A DNA stretch of 14,481 nucleotides from Thermoplasmata archaeon (GCA_021792045.1 JAJYVJ010000036.1:1-14481); one strand, 5' to 3'. Shown: positions 5,560-13,592, counted from the stretch's first letter. Notes: generated by a model from the sequence alone, not told the origin. A program made the numbers and translations.

Positions 5560-6762
5560 TCAGTATATAGTTGCTATGTCGTCATAGAGCGATTTTATCA
5601 ATTTTCCTTCGTGAAATCTACGCATGTTGAATGGTCTCCAATCGAAAATAGATTTCTCTGGGTCTTTGTCATTTATCATATCCGCCACAATTTTGCCATA
5701 AGCCGGGGAAAGCTTGAAACCATGACCGCTCAGACCTGCACAGACATATATGTTGTCCATACCTATGCCTGAAAGTGAATCTATTATGGCCTGCCCATCA
5801 GGGGTCATGTCGTATAATCCAGTTAATGATGAAATCACTGTAGCGTCACGCATTGAAGGTAATCTGGACACTATTCTTTCAAGGTATTCCTCCATATATT
5901 CCTGAGTGACTGTTTCAGGGATGAATTCATGTATATCAACCTCTCCTTTGTCTATCTCTGGGTCCAAACTCCCGACTGCAGTAACGGTCTCACCCTCCAT
6001 CTTGTAGTAAGCTGTTTGAGGCGGATCCCAGAGTGTTGGTTTGAGACCGGCATATTGTTCTGGTCTCCTTATGTAAATTATCCCATGCATTGAGGTTGAA
6101 ATAGGCAGTAAATTGGATTTTGATACTCCTGATTCTGACAGAAGATCGTTTGTCCACACATTTGTCGCCAGAAGAATCTGGTCTCCTGAGAGCTCTTTAC
6201 CATCATCAAGAGTTACTCTAACGCTCTCACCCCTGTTATCCACCCTTAGTGCCTTTTTCTTTGAGAACATTACAGCACCAGATTCCTTTGCTTTTTCCAT
6301 AAAAGAATTTGATGTTGCAACAGGATCAGCATACCCACTTTCTGGCTCATAGGCTACGAAGTCAAAGTTCTCAAGATTCACATCGTCAAAAAAGCGTCTG
6401 ATTTCAGTCGGTTCAATTATTTTTTCATCGATTCCGATGAATTTGAGCATACTGACATTTCTTTTTGCAATTTCGACGTCCCTATCATGAAAAGGGAAGA
6501 TCATTCCCGTCTTTCTAAAACCTGAGTAGCCTATATTTTCGAAGTGTGAAATCACTTTGAATGAGTATAGGGCCATTTTCGCAATAATTTCGTTGCTGTA
6601 GTGTGTTCTTATGAGTGCGCTTGACTTACCGGTATTACCGCCTGCAACACCGAGCTGATCTATAACCGTGACCCTGTTTCCGGTTTTTGAAAGGTTATAT
6701 GCAACACTTGATCCTGTGCTTCCAGCGCCTATGATTATTATATCTTTTTTTCTACTTTCCAC
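5560..6762 (-). CDS. FAD-dependent amine/amino-acid oxidoreductase (DAO/sarcosine oxidase-like)
   Basis: It is a 400-residue flavoprotein of the D-amino-acid oxidase / sarcosine oxidase beta / glycine oxidase superfamily. The N-terminal IIIIGAGSTGSSVAYNLS contains the dinucleotide loop GAGSTG (12-17), with acidic Asp35 at the end of the second strand. SALIRTHYSNE (48-58) resembles the RTHYS region of sarcosine oxidase beta-type enzymes. GLYDMTPDGQAIID and CAGLSGHGFKLSP (341-353) are the C-terminal flavin-closing motifs. In monomeric sarcosine oxidase a Cys before the 'YTVTPD' stretch binds FAD covalently. Here that position is Gly, so FAD is probably non-covalent. The start is GTG at 6762, directly before the Rossmann strand, without a ribosome site. 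It lies 170 bases downstream of an amino-acid permease on the same strand, suggesting a shared substrate. The exact substrate (sarcosine, proline, D-amino acid or another imino acid) cannot be told. Confidence 0.85.
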   Translation of the reverse strand: MESRKKDIIIIGAGSTGSSVAYNLSKTGNRVTVIDQLGVAGGNTGKSSALIRTHYSNEIIAKMALYSFKVISHFENIGYSGFRKTGMIFPFHDRDVEIAKRNVSMLKFIGIDEKIIEPTEIRRFFDDVNLENFDFVAYEPESGYADPVATSNSFMEKAKESGAVMFSKKKALRVDNRGESVRVTLDDGKELSGDQILLATNVWTNDLLSESGVSKSNLLPISTSMHGIIYIRRPEQYAGLKPTLWDPPQTAYYKMEGETVTAVGSLDPEIDKGEVDIHEFIPETVTQEYMEEYLERIVSRLPSMRDATVISSLTGLYDMTPDGQAIIDSLSGIGMDNIYVCAGLSGHGFKLSPAYGKIVADMINDKDPEKSIFDWRPFNMRRFHEGKLIKSLYDDIATIY

Positions 6763-6932
6763 AAAAACTGATGGGTTACGATGGCATTAATCTTGCTCTG
6801 AATCGATACATTTTTAAAATTCAACGCAGTTTTTAGAAACAAAGGATTTACAAAATTTTAGTATTCAGTGTATTAACCAGATGGATTGCGGGAATATAAT
6901 TTTATTAAAATTTGATTAAATATGTAAATTTC

Positions 6933-8558
6933 TCACTGCAGCACTATAGGTTCTTCTTCCTCAAAGTTCCTTTCGGTTGAATATTCCGGCTCATTTAATT
7001 TTTCTTTTAAACCAGACATGATTCCAAGTGGGAAAAAGACTGCGACAGAAATTGCCACCACGATTGCTGTTGTGGTGTAGAACGGAATCAGGTTAAGTCC
7101 CCCATCACTTCCAATATATGTCATTGCAAGCAAGAAACCAATGTAAACAATGTACCAGATAGAGTTCTTGACACTTTTTAAATCCCTTCTGGATGTCCCT
7201 CTTACCAGTGGGAAAATCAGACCAAATATGACGACCGCTATTGTGAGAATCAATACTGAATAATATACCGTCAGCCACCCACTCCAAAAAACTATAAGAG
7301 AAGCTGAAATGAAAGCAAGTGGTGCAAATATATAGCCACCAGGTATGCGGTACTTAGTCGACCCCTGTCTTCTAGATACAACAAGCGCCACAGGATTGAC
7401 TGCAAATCCAAGATAACCTGCCACAACAGCGTCCTCTATTAAGCCATATATACTCGGGATTGGTGCTGCTATAAATGCAAGTACAGCTCCAACCAGTGCA
7501 GTAATCAAAAGGGCCCAGTAGGGCACAGAATACTTTTTGTGTATGTATTTTACCAAATTAGGCATAATCCTTGTTCTACCCTGCGCAAAAACAACTCTTG
7601 ATCCGCCTCCGAGATAAATATAACCTACTATAAACGGGCCAATTATACCTATAATTAGAGTGAGAACAAGAACAAATGGTGCGTTGTAGCTGTGTGCAAG
7701 AGTGATAAATGGATTCCCTTGTATTGCTCCGACAGACGCCCAGTCGCCTGGGGAAATGCCGAGCTTTGACCAATTGATACCAGTAACAAAGACGAAGTCC
7801 AATAGAAGATAAATTATCAACTGCCCTACAACAACAATGATTATTGCGAGTGGAAGTTTACGGAACTTCTTTGTTTCTTCTGCATAATCTGGGATCACTC
7901 TAATGCCGCCGAATGCAAACATGGCCAAAGGTATTGCGAGAAACACTCCTGAAAAACCAAAAGGCAAAAAGCCATGGTAAATAGTGAGATTCCTGGCATC
8001 GAAGAATGTCACTGCCAGACCAATTGCTACTGCGATATAGAAGAACAATTTTACGATTCCAAATCCAACTGTCGATCGGCCAAATGATCTGACACCGAAA
8101 TAGTTGAAAGGTATCATTATCAACATAAGCCCAACAGCAACCAATCCTCCAAGCAGGGTTGGGCCACCAGTACTCGTTATCAGATTCGGATCAAAAATTG
8201 AGAGTCCATCAACCACAGCAAATGCTTCTATAGCTGGTATGAAAATATACCAGATCAGATCCGCAAGGGAATTTATGGTATTTGTAAACCATCCGTGCGT
8301 ATATAATGCGTACCTCGATGGCCCTCCCGCCTCAGGGTAAGTAGTGACCAGTTCTGCATAAGTGAGTCCAATAAAAAGATAGAATATGCCGCCAATTAGC
8401 CAGCCAAGCCAACTTCCTGGACCGGCGATTCCTGTCATGCCAGCGGCGCTGAACAGTATACCAGTGCCAACAGCACCAACAATGCCAATTATTATTAAAT
8501 CGAAAAAAGAAAGTTCCTTTTTTAACGGGGTTCCGTGTGATTGGGTAACATCTGCCAC
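6933..8558 (-). CDS. Amino-acid permease of the APC superfamily
   Basis: It is a 541-residue integral membrane transporter with about 12 or more hydrophobic segments. The first, after KKELSFFDLIIIGIVGAVG, contains the unwound GxGTGI motif (VGTGIL, about 30-35) that binds the amino-acid backbone in APC transporters. It is followed by YAELVTTYPEAGGPSRY (67-83), a strong family signature. A late cytosolic loop reads VSRRQGSTKYRIPGGY, the usual 'R.PGG' motif of amino-acid permeases. The C-terminal tail is hydrophilic and acidic (NFEEEEP). Likely role: uptake of an amino acid or amine by proton or cation symport; the substrate is unknown. The start is GTG at 8558 with no ribosome site but with a BoxA at about -25, so probably leaderless. 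The FAD oxidoreductase follows, but a 170-base gap with a weak BoxA-like site leaves open whether they share one mRNA. Confidence 0.9.
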   Translation of the reverse strand: MADVTQSHGTPLKKELSFFDLIIIGIVGAVGTGILFSAAGMTGIAGPGSWLGWLIGGIFYLFIGLTYAELVTTYPEAGGPSRYALYTHGWFTNTINSLADLIWYIFIPAIEAFAVVDGLSIFDPNLITSTGGPTLLGGLVAVGLMLIMIPFNYFGVRSFGRSTVGFGIVKLFFYIAVAIGLAVTFFDARNLTIYHGFLPFGFSGVFLAIPLAMFAFGGIRVIPDYAEETKKFRKLPLAIIIVVVGQLIIYLLLDFVFVTGINWSKLGISPGDWASVGAIQGNPFITLAHSYNAPFVLVLTLIIGIIGPFIVGYIYLGGGSRVVFAQGRTRIMPNLVKYIHKKYSVPYWALLITALVGAVLAFIAAPIPSIYGLIEDAVVAGYLGFAVNPVALVVSRRQGSTKYRIPGGYIFAPLAFISASLIVFWSGWLTVYYSVLILTIAVVIFGLIFPLVRGTSRRDLKSVKNSIWYIVYIGFLLAMTYIGSDGGLNLIPFYTTTAIVVAISVAVFFPLGIMSGLKEKLNEPEYSTERNFEEEEPIVLQ

Positions 8559-8576
8559 GAAGATGAATCTACATCA

Positions 8577-8588
8577 TATTAATAAATG
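8577..8588 (-). promoter_or_regulatory. BoxA (TATA) for the permease gene
   Basis: The minus strand reads TTTATTAATATG, centred about 25 bases before the GTG at 8558. With no Shine-Dalgarno in between, a leaderless transcript is the simplest reading. Confidence 0.5.
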
Positions 8589-8784
8589 TTTGGCAGCTGA
8601 TTTTATTCTAGGTCTGTTAAATTTTCGCAATACTCTGTTGTTTTTTGTGTACGTAGGATCATCATATATGTTAAATAATGGTAAAATAGCAGTAAATTGC
8701 AAAACTAAACGATTTGTTCTAAGCCTTTCGGCATAATACGAACCGGAAGATTTAGATAACATTTACAACGTGATACTCTATGCC

Positions 8785-8856
8785 ATGACACTTCTGCTCA
8801 AGTTTATATCTCTGATTGTACTTTATATTTGTTCTGGTGTGGGAGGTAGTGGTTAA
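8785..8856 (+). CDS. Candidate small hydrophobic peptide coupled to the next gene
   Basis: An ATG at 8785 opens a 23-residue frame starting MTLLLKFISLIVLYICSG, which could span a membrane, with a Gly/Ser-rich end. Its TAA (8854-8856) shares one base with the ATG of the following gene (TAATG), an arrangement typical of translational coupling. A BoxA-like AGATTTAGATAAC centred near 8754 would put the transcript start only a few bases before this ATG. The ribosome site of the next gene (GGAGGT) lies inside this frame. Against it: the frame is very short, TATA-like bases also lie within it, and the fit could be chance. I recognise no family. Confidence 0.3.
   Translation: MTLLLKFISLIVLYICSGVGGSG
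8842..8847 (+). promoter_or_regulatory. Shine-Dalgarno GGAGGT of the exported-protein gene
   Basis: GGAGGT eight bases before the ATG at 8856 is the strongest canonical ribosome site seen in the window. It fixes the start and shows that this mRNA has a real 5' leader. Confidence 0.6.
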
Positions 8857-9383
8857 TGAGTCATTCTGTGAAGTGGATGCTCGTCTTTATAGTGACTCTG
8901 GCACTTCTTACTCCAGCTTTTGTTTATGAGGCCGGGCCACATCCGCATAAACTTGAAACAATGATCGCAGGAAATATCAACTGTTACTTTTCATCAGGCG
9001 TTCCCGTATATTACGAAGACATAAATTCGGTCCAAAAATCTACTTATTTGTATATACAGCTTAATGTATCCCAAAGTTGTTCTTTTGGCAGTTTTCCATT
9101 CGAATTTGAAGTCCGTGTTATTGGTGTTTCTCTTGTAAACACCACAGTGCTTTATGTATCATTGCATATAACCAGTATAAACTATGAAAACAAATCAAGT
9201 AAAGCTATATTTATCAGCGAAAATAATTTTGACGGCACGGAATTGATCTATTCCTATGAGGCAACGGGATTCGACAAGAATTTCGGACTCGTTTCGGATC
9301 TGTTCTTAAACGGTTCGATAGGTATTTACTCTTCATTTGGTCCATTTTCTCAGGTTGAAAAATGTTTTCCATTGAATCCGTGA
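8856..9383 (+). CDS. Hypothetical exported or membrane-anchored protein
   Basis: I do not recognise this 175-residue protein. Residues 1-6 are polar with Lys6. Residues 7-23 form one hydrophobic segment (WMLVFIVTLALLTPAFVYEA), which reads as a signal peptide or single N-terminal anchor. The rest is rich in Ser, Tyr, Phe and Asn, looks mainly beta-strand, and has no further membrane segment. It has three Cys (43, 75, 170) and four N-glycosylation sequons (Asn70, Asn95, Asn112, Asn152), consistent with a surface-exposed archaeal glycoprotein. No catalytic motif is visible. The start is fixed by GGAGGT, and its ATG overlaps the stop of a possible 23-residue peptide. It converges on the ribonucleotide reductase gene, whose stop is 49 bases away. 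Export is a fair inference; function is unknown. Confidence 0.7.
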   Translation: MSHSVKWMLVFIVTLALLTPAFVYEAGPHPHKLETMIAGNINCYFSSGVPVYYEDINSVQKSTYLYIQLNVSQSCSFGSFPFEFEVRVIGVSLVNTTVLYVSLHITSINYENKSSKAIFISENNFDGTELIYSYEATGFDKNFGLVSDLFLNGSIGIYSSFGPFSQVEKCFPLNP

Positions 9384-9399
9384 TCTAAGGATTAGGAAA

Positions 9400-9420
9400 A
9401 AGAAATAAAATAAAACTGTT
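9400..9420 (-). terminator. T-rich terminator after ribonucleotide reductase
   Basis: Read on the minus strand, the short gap after the reductase stop contains T-rich tracts (AGTTTTATTTTATTTCTTTTT) without a hairpin. This suits archaeal T-tract termination for the long minus-strand gene. The plus-strand side has no T-run, so the exported-protein gene lacks an obvious terminator here. Confidence 0.35.
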
Positions 9421-9432
9421 TCTGTAGGGATA

Positions 9433-11784
9433 TTATTTGTCGCATCTGCCAGTTGGACAGGCAGGATCGAAAGTTGCGTCAAGCTTCAAGTATTTTTCAG
9501 GGACTTTGGCGATAAGCTCGAGAGTTTGTCTTTCTGAATCCGGCCTTACCTTTTCCTCTTCCTTTACTTTTCTGCTTTCTGAGCCAGAGTATAAGACCTG
9601 TTCTCTCTTGCTTCGGTCCCTGTAGACGGTTATTCCCTTACAGTGAAGTTCATGTGCCATCATGTATGCTTTAGCTATATCTTCGGGAGTTGCGGTCGTT
9701 GGAAGATTGATGGTCTTCGAGACGCCAGAGTCACAGTATCTCTGGAAGGTAGCCTGCATGAGAACATGCCACTCCGGATCAATCTCATGTGCTGTCACAA
9801 ATATGTTCTTTATGTCTTCCGGCAGCTCGATTCCATGGAGTGTTCCGGTCTTCGCAATCTTCTGCATTAAATCATCAGAATAAAGTCCTCTCTCCTTCAA
9901 GGTTTCCTCAAGAAACGGATTCGCCTCCATCAATTCCTGTCCATTTAATACGTGCCTTACATAAGCAAGAGCAAATAAGGGCTCTATGGAAGATGAGCAG
10001 TTGGCTATGATCGAAATGGTTCCTGTAGGTGCTATAGTTGTTGTTGTCGAATTTCTCATCGTAATTCCGTTCTTTTCGTGAAGCGATCCGTACCACCCTG
10101 GAAATACTACGCGTTCCTCAGCCAGTCTGTGTGATTCGTCATGTGATATCTCATCAAGAAAACTCATCACCTTCTCCCCCGTCTCCAACGCGTCTCCGGT
10201 GTTGTACGGGATCCTGAGCATTACGAGAAGATCGGCAAAGCCCATATATCCCAAGCCTATCTTTCTTGTCATTCTTGCCATTTGTTCTATCTTTTCCACA
10301 GGGAATTTATTCGCATCGATGACATCGTCCAAAAACCTGGTGGAGAGTCTTACGACATTCTCAAGTCGTTCCCAGTCGATTTCCCCATCCTTAACGAACT
10401 TATTCAAGTTTATCGAGCCAAGGTTGCATGGTTCATAAGGCATCAGTGGCTGTTCACCACATGGGTTTGTTGCTTCTATCTCCGCGATATGTTTGACAGG
10501 ATTCTTCCTGTTCATTTCATCCAAAAATATCAGTCCAGGATCGGCAGTTTGCCATGCTTTATTCACTATCGAATCCCACATTACCCTCGCTTTAACTCTC
10601 CTCACGACTTTGTGTGATCGAGGACTGATTAAATCGACGTAATCATCACTCTCCAATTTTTCGAAAAATTCATCAGTCATACCAACAGATATGTTGAAGT
10701 TGCTAAGGATAGTGTTTTCCGAATCCTTACTCATAATGAAATCCATTATGTCCGGGTGGTCATACCTGAGTATACCCATATTGGCCCCTCTCCTTTTCCC
10801 ACCCTGTTTAATTACATCCGTGGTTGTATCGAATATACGCATAAAGGAAACCGGTCCAGAGGCCACACCTTTTGTTGAACCGACAAGATCATCCTTTTCC
10901 CTTAATCTCGAGAAGGAAAAACCGGTGCCACCACCGGATTTGTGTATCATCGCCTGGTATTTCAGGGCATCAAATATCTCTTCAATACTGTCACCTACCG
11001 GCAGCACAAAGCACGCCGATAACTGTCCAAGTCTGGCACCTGCATTCATTAACGTAGGCGAATTCGGAATGAATTCAAGATTTTTCATGACATTGTAGAA
11101 CTTTTCGATAGCCTCTGTTGCCGTCGTTGGTTTTGTGTGTGCAAAATCCATGAATTCATCAAAGGAACCAGTTAATACTTTCTCCACGACAAGGTGGTTA
11201 AATGCTCTTTTTAGGACCTCCATATGGTATTTATCGAAATTACCAAACAATTTACCATTTTCAGGCAACTTGCCAGTTTTCTGGAATTTCATGTAATCGT
11301 ATAGTAATTCAACGACGCCAACATGAGAAGCAACTCGAGCAAACATCTGGCTAGGCGTCTCAATTATTTTTCCATCCTCGTCCTTTAATAGGTATCGAGC
11401 TTCGAGAGTCTTGACCGCATTTATAGAGAGTTTAAGGTCGTCTGTTACTCCTAGTCTGAGTTTCTCTTCCCTTATTGCTTTCCTTCTCTCCCTATAGAGT
11501 ATGTACGCTCTGGCCACTTCATTGTATCTGTTCCCTTTCTTTGATTGGGACATTAATGTTGTTTCAACTTTATCTTGAATCTGTTCTACAGTAGGTTTTT
11601 CTGCTTCTTTTTCAAGCTCTCTAACAACCTTTGCGGATATATCGTCAGCCTCTTTCATTGAACCAGTTTTAAGCGAGAGCATTGCTTTGTATATTGCCCG
11701 TGAGATCTTCGATTGATCAAATTCTACTTCTGTTCCATCTCTCTTGATTATTTTCTTTATACTACTTTCCTGCTTGGATAACAT
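9433..11784 (-). CDS. nrdJ: Adenosylcobalamin-dependent ribonucleoside-diphosphate reductase, class II
   Basis: It reduces ribonucleotides to deoxyribonucleotides with a thiyl radical generated from adenosylcobalamin, without oxygen and without a separate radical subunit. The 783 residues hold an N-terminal ATP-cone (about 8-100, starting IKKIIKRDGTEVEFDQSKIS), then the ten-stranded reductase barrel. Cys258 (LSACFVLP) and Cys453 (CNLGSINL) are the reducing pair. Asn440, Cys442 and Glu444 in NPCGE are the catalytic triad, Cys442 being the thiyl residue. GGGTGFSFS (284-292), KQGGKRRGANMG (326-337) and APTGTIS (585-591) are substrate-binding motifs. The C-terminal tail carries Cys776 and Cys781 (CPTGRC), the exchange pair for re-reduction. 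The ATG at 11784 has AAGGTGA four bases upstream. No partner such as nrdB or nrdG is nearby, as expected. Thermoplasma acidophilum is known to have a B12-dependent reductase. Confidence 0.96.
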   Translation of the reverse strand: MLSKQESSIKKIIKRDGTEVEFDQSKISRAIYKAMLSLKTGSMKEADDISAKVVRELEKEAEKPTVEQIQDKVETTLMSQSKKGNRYNEVARAYILYRERRKAIREEKLRLGVTDDLKLSINAVKTLEARYLLKDEDGKIIETPSQMFARVASHVGVVELLYDYMKFQKTGKLPENGKLFGNFDKYHMEVLKRAFNHLVVEKVLTGSFDEFMDFAHTKPTTATEAIEKFYNVMKNLEFIPNSPTLMNAGARLGQLSACFVLPVGDSIEEIFDALKYQAMIHKSGGGTGFSFSRLREKDDLVGSTKGVASGPVSFMRIFDTTTDVIKQGGKRRGANMGILRYDHPDIMDFIMSKDSENTILSNFNISVGMTDEFFEKLESDDYVDLISPRSHKVVRRVKARVMWDSIVNKAWQTADPGLIFLDEMNRKNPVKHIAEIEATNPCGEQPLMPYEPCNLGSINLNKFVKDGEIDWERLENVVRLSTRFLDDVIDANKFPVEKIEQMARMTRKIGLGYMGFADLLVMLRIPYNTGDALETGEKVMSFLDEISHDESHRLAEERVVFPGWYGSLHEKNGITMRNSTTTTIAPTGTISIIANCSSSIEPLFALAYVRHVLNGQELMEANPFLEETLKERGLYSDDLMQKIAKTGTLHGIELPEDIKNIFVTAHEIDPEWHVLMQATFQRYCDSGVSKTINLPTTATPEDIAKAYMMAHELHCKGITVYRDRSKREQVLYSGSESRKVKEEEKVRPDSERQTLELIAKVPEKYLKLDATFDPACPTGRCDK

Positions 11785-12072
11785 TATTTCACCTTAATGT
11801 CGGTAACATTGCGATCTGTTAGAGGTATTTCATTCATTGTATTATCTATGTTGATTCAAACCAGTTAATAAATTGAAAAAGATCTGATTAGTGATATGAT
11901 TAGACAATTGATAATTCTATAAAATGCTTTTCTTATACTTATGTTGTGTGTATTCATATTACGAAAGGGTGTCAATTTTCTAGTCAATCTCTCACATTGG
12001 ACAGAGGTTTCATATTTTATGGAATCAAACTTGGTTGTCAACATTAATATTTACACCGGCAATCCTACATTG
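11785..12072. other. Divergent intergenic region, nrdJ to formimidoyltransferase
   Basis: The 288 bases hold the ribosome site of nrdJ (TTCACCTT on the plus strand, 11787-11794). A small dyad follows, AATGT-CGGTA-ACATT (11795-11809). Possible nrdJ BoxA elements are GATAATACA near 11842 and TTTATTAAC near 11868 (minus strand). The right-hand promoter is at 12044-12053. An open frame from 11941 runs in frame into the transferase but looks non-coding. I see no cobalamin riboswitch. Confidence 0.4.
12044..12053 (+). promoter_or_regulatory. BoxA (TATA) for the formimidoyltransferase operon
   Basis: TTAATATTTA is centred about 25 bases before the ATG at 12073. It fits a leaderless transcript and argues that translation starts at 12073 rather than at the upstream in-frame ATG at 11941. 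Confidence 0.5.
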
Positions 12073-12969
12073 ATGAAAATAATTGAGTGTGTTCCCAACT
12101 TCAGCGAGGGTAGAAATGATCAGGTTGTATCTGATATAGTCTCTGTTATATCGTCTGTACCATCAATTCGTATCCTGGACCAGGAAATGGATGCAAACCA
12201 CAACAGGAGTGTAATAACATTTGTTGGAGAACCTGAAATGGTTCTTTCGGCAGCTTATTCAGCCATAAAACGTGCATCTGAGTTGATCGATTTAAATAAA
12301 CACACTGGTGAACACCCAAGGTTTGGAGCTACAGATGTTGTTCCGTTTATACCTTTAGGTGACGTCAAGATGGAAGAATGCATTAAACTCTCAAGGGATC
12401 TGGGAGAAAAGGTAGGATCGGAACTCGGCATCCCGGTATATCTTTATGGTGAGGCTGCAGATCTGGACTGGCGGAAGGATCTCGGTAGCATAAGAAGCAA
12501 GAATTTTCAATACGAGCAGTTGCGCTCATCAATCAACGAGCCTAAATGGAAACCGGATTACGGCCCATCCAAGATTGGTCCTGCCGGTGCTACCATAATA
12601 GGTGCCAGGGATTTCTTGATAGCCTACAACGTAAATCTACGAACAAAAGATCTTGAAATAGGGAAAAAAATTGCGCGTGCGCTTAGAGCAAAGGATGGGG
12701 GTCTCACCTTTGTAAAATCTCTGGCATTCTATCTGGAGGATAAAGAGATGGTTCAGATATCTATGAACCTGACAAATTTCAGGAAAACTCCGGTATACCG
12801 CGCTTTTGAGCTTGTTAGCCTAGAAGCGTCACGATTTGGAGTAAGCATCGCCGAATCTGAAGTTGTGGGCCTGATTCCGCTTGATGCGATTGTTGATTCC
12901 ACAAAATACTATTTACAGCTTAACGAATTCAGATCCAGTCAGATACTTGAGAAAAGGATGTGGGAATGA
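12073..12969 (+). CDS. ftcD: Glutamate formimidoyltransferase
   Basis: It transfers the formimino group from N-formimino-L-glutamate, an intermediate of histidine breakdown, to tetrahydrofolate, releasing glutamate. From the ATG at 12073 the protein has 298 residues, the usual length of a stand-alone transferase domain. It begins at once with the family N-terminus IIECVPNFSEGRN (3-15). ANHNRSVITFVG (41-52) and HTGEHPRFGATDVVPFIPL (77-95), which includes the catalytic histidine region, are diagnostic. An open frame continues upstream to 11941, but those 44 codons resemble no part of the family, and a BoxA lies between, so the shorter start is chosen. Its TGA overlaps the ATG of the cyclodeaminase gene (ATGA), so the two activities that are fused in vertebrate FTCD are split here but coupled. 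The same fold could act on formiminoglycine; glutamate is more likely. Confidence 0.94.
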   Translation: MKIIECVPNFSEGRNDQVVSDIVSVISSVPSIRILDQEMDANHNRSVITFVGEPEMVLSAAYSAIKRASELIDLNKHTGEHPRFGATDVVPFIPLGDVKMEECIKLSRDLGEKVGSELGIPVYLYGEAADLDWRKDLGSIRSKNFQYEQLRSSINEPKWKPDYGPSKIGPAGATIIGARDFLIAYNVNLRTKDLEIGKKIARALRAKDGGLTFVKSLAFYLEDKEMVQISMNLTNFRKTPVYRAFELVSLEASRFGVSIAESEVVGLIPLDAIVDSTKYYLQLNEFRSSQILEKRMWE

Positions 12970-13586
12970 TGGAATCTATGGACAGTTTCCTTGAAAGATT
13001 GGCAGAACCTACTGCAGCACCAGGTGGCGGTGCAGCTAGTGCATCTGTCACAATAATCGCATCGTCGCTTGTCTCAATGGTTGCAGGTCTAACTGTAGGA
13101 AAGAAAGGTTATGAAAACTATCAACAAAAGATAGTGGCGATTCTTCAACGTTCAAAGGATATTCGAAGCGAGTTGAGAAAACTTATGGAGGAAGATGAGA
13201 AGGTATTTGGCCTCATTGTTTCAGCGTGGAAACTTCCAAAGAATACTGAGGAGGAAAAAAACAATAGGTCTCTAGAAATAGCAAAAGCTTCTCTTGAAGC
13301 GACAAAAGTTCCTTGGAAGATTGCTTCGACATCACAGGAAGTTCTGATTCAGGCGGCTCTAATCGCCAGGATAGGAATAAAAAGTGCAGCAACAGATGCC
13401 GGTTGCGCTCTGGAATTTTCCATGGCGGCCATAAAGGGCGCTCTGGAGAACATAAAGATAAACCTAAAATCTGTCAGGAACGAGGAAATAAAGGAATCCG
13501 AGAACATGAAAATGAAGGTCTTCATGGAAGATTCTGAAGCTACGTACCTTGACGGTCTCAAAGTCGTTGAGGAAAGGATTGTGTGA
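12966..13586 (+). CDS. fchA: Formimidoyltetrahydrofolate cyclodeaminase
   Basis: It converts 5-formimino-THF to 5,10-methenyl-THF with release of ammonia, completing the transfer begun by the preceding gene. The protein of about 206 residues is all-helical, as expected. Near the N-terminus the typical SFLERLAEP (7-15) precedes the glycine-rich TAAPGGGAASA (16-26), the hallmark loop of the family. KKGYENY, the DEKVF stretch and AATDAGCALEFSMAAI are further conserved regions. Several in-frame starts exist (GTG 12960, ATG 12966, ATG 12969, ATG 12978). ATG 12966 is chosen because it makes the ATGA overlap with the transferase stop. The stop TGA at 13584-13586 is six bases from the TTG of the next gene, which continues in the same reading frame. 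Confidence 0.92.
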   Translation: MMESMDSFLERLAEPTAAPGGGAASASVTIIASSLVSMVAGLTVGKKGYENYQQKIVAILQRSKDIRSELRKLMEEDEKVFGLIVSAWKLPKNTEEEKNNRSLEIAKASLEATKVPWKIASTSQEVLIQAALIARIGIKSAATDAGCALEFSMAAIKGALENIKINLKSVRNEEIKESENMKMKVFMEDSEATYLDGLKVVEERIV

Positions 13587-13592
13587 TACATT

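Larger units (their letters stand above)
8559..8855. other. Divergent intergenic region, permease to exported-protein gene
   Basis: About 297 AT-rich bases separate the permease start from the next plus-strand gene. The left end holds the permease BoxA. The right part holds AGATTTAGATAAC (8748-8760), a possible BoxA for the small frame at 8785, and further TATA-like stretches at 8803-8809 and 8822-8829. A 62-codon minus-strand frame (8574-8762) and a plus-strand frame running in from the permease show no protein-like features. Confidence 0.4.

Noticed and set aside
8574..8762. 62-codon minus-strand frame in the intergenic region before the permease
   Set aside because: It has no ribosome site, its product resembles nothing, and it runs through the permease promoter.
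4245..8853. Shared GGTAGTGGT just before the hemB start and before the exported-protein gene
   Set aside because: A nine-base match near two ribosome sites probably reflects similar purine-rich sequence around starts, not a common regulatory element.
10691..11098. 135-codon plus-strand frame and several shorter ones inside nrdJ
   Set aside because: They are shadows of the ribonucleotide reductase coding strand, and the proteins look random and lack starts with ribosome sites.
11785..11940. Possible cobalamin riboswitch before the B12-dependent reductase
   Set aside because: No B12-box-like conserved segment or extended paired structure could be seen, and the leader seems short.
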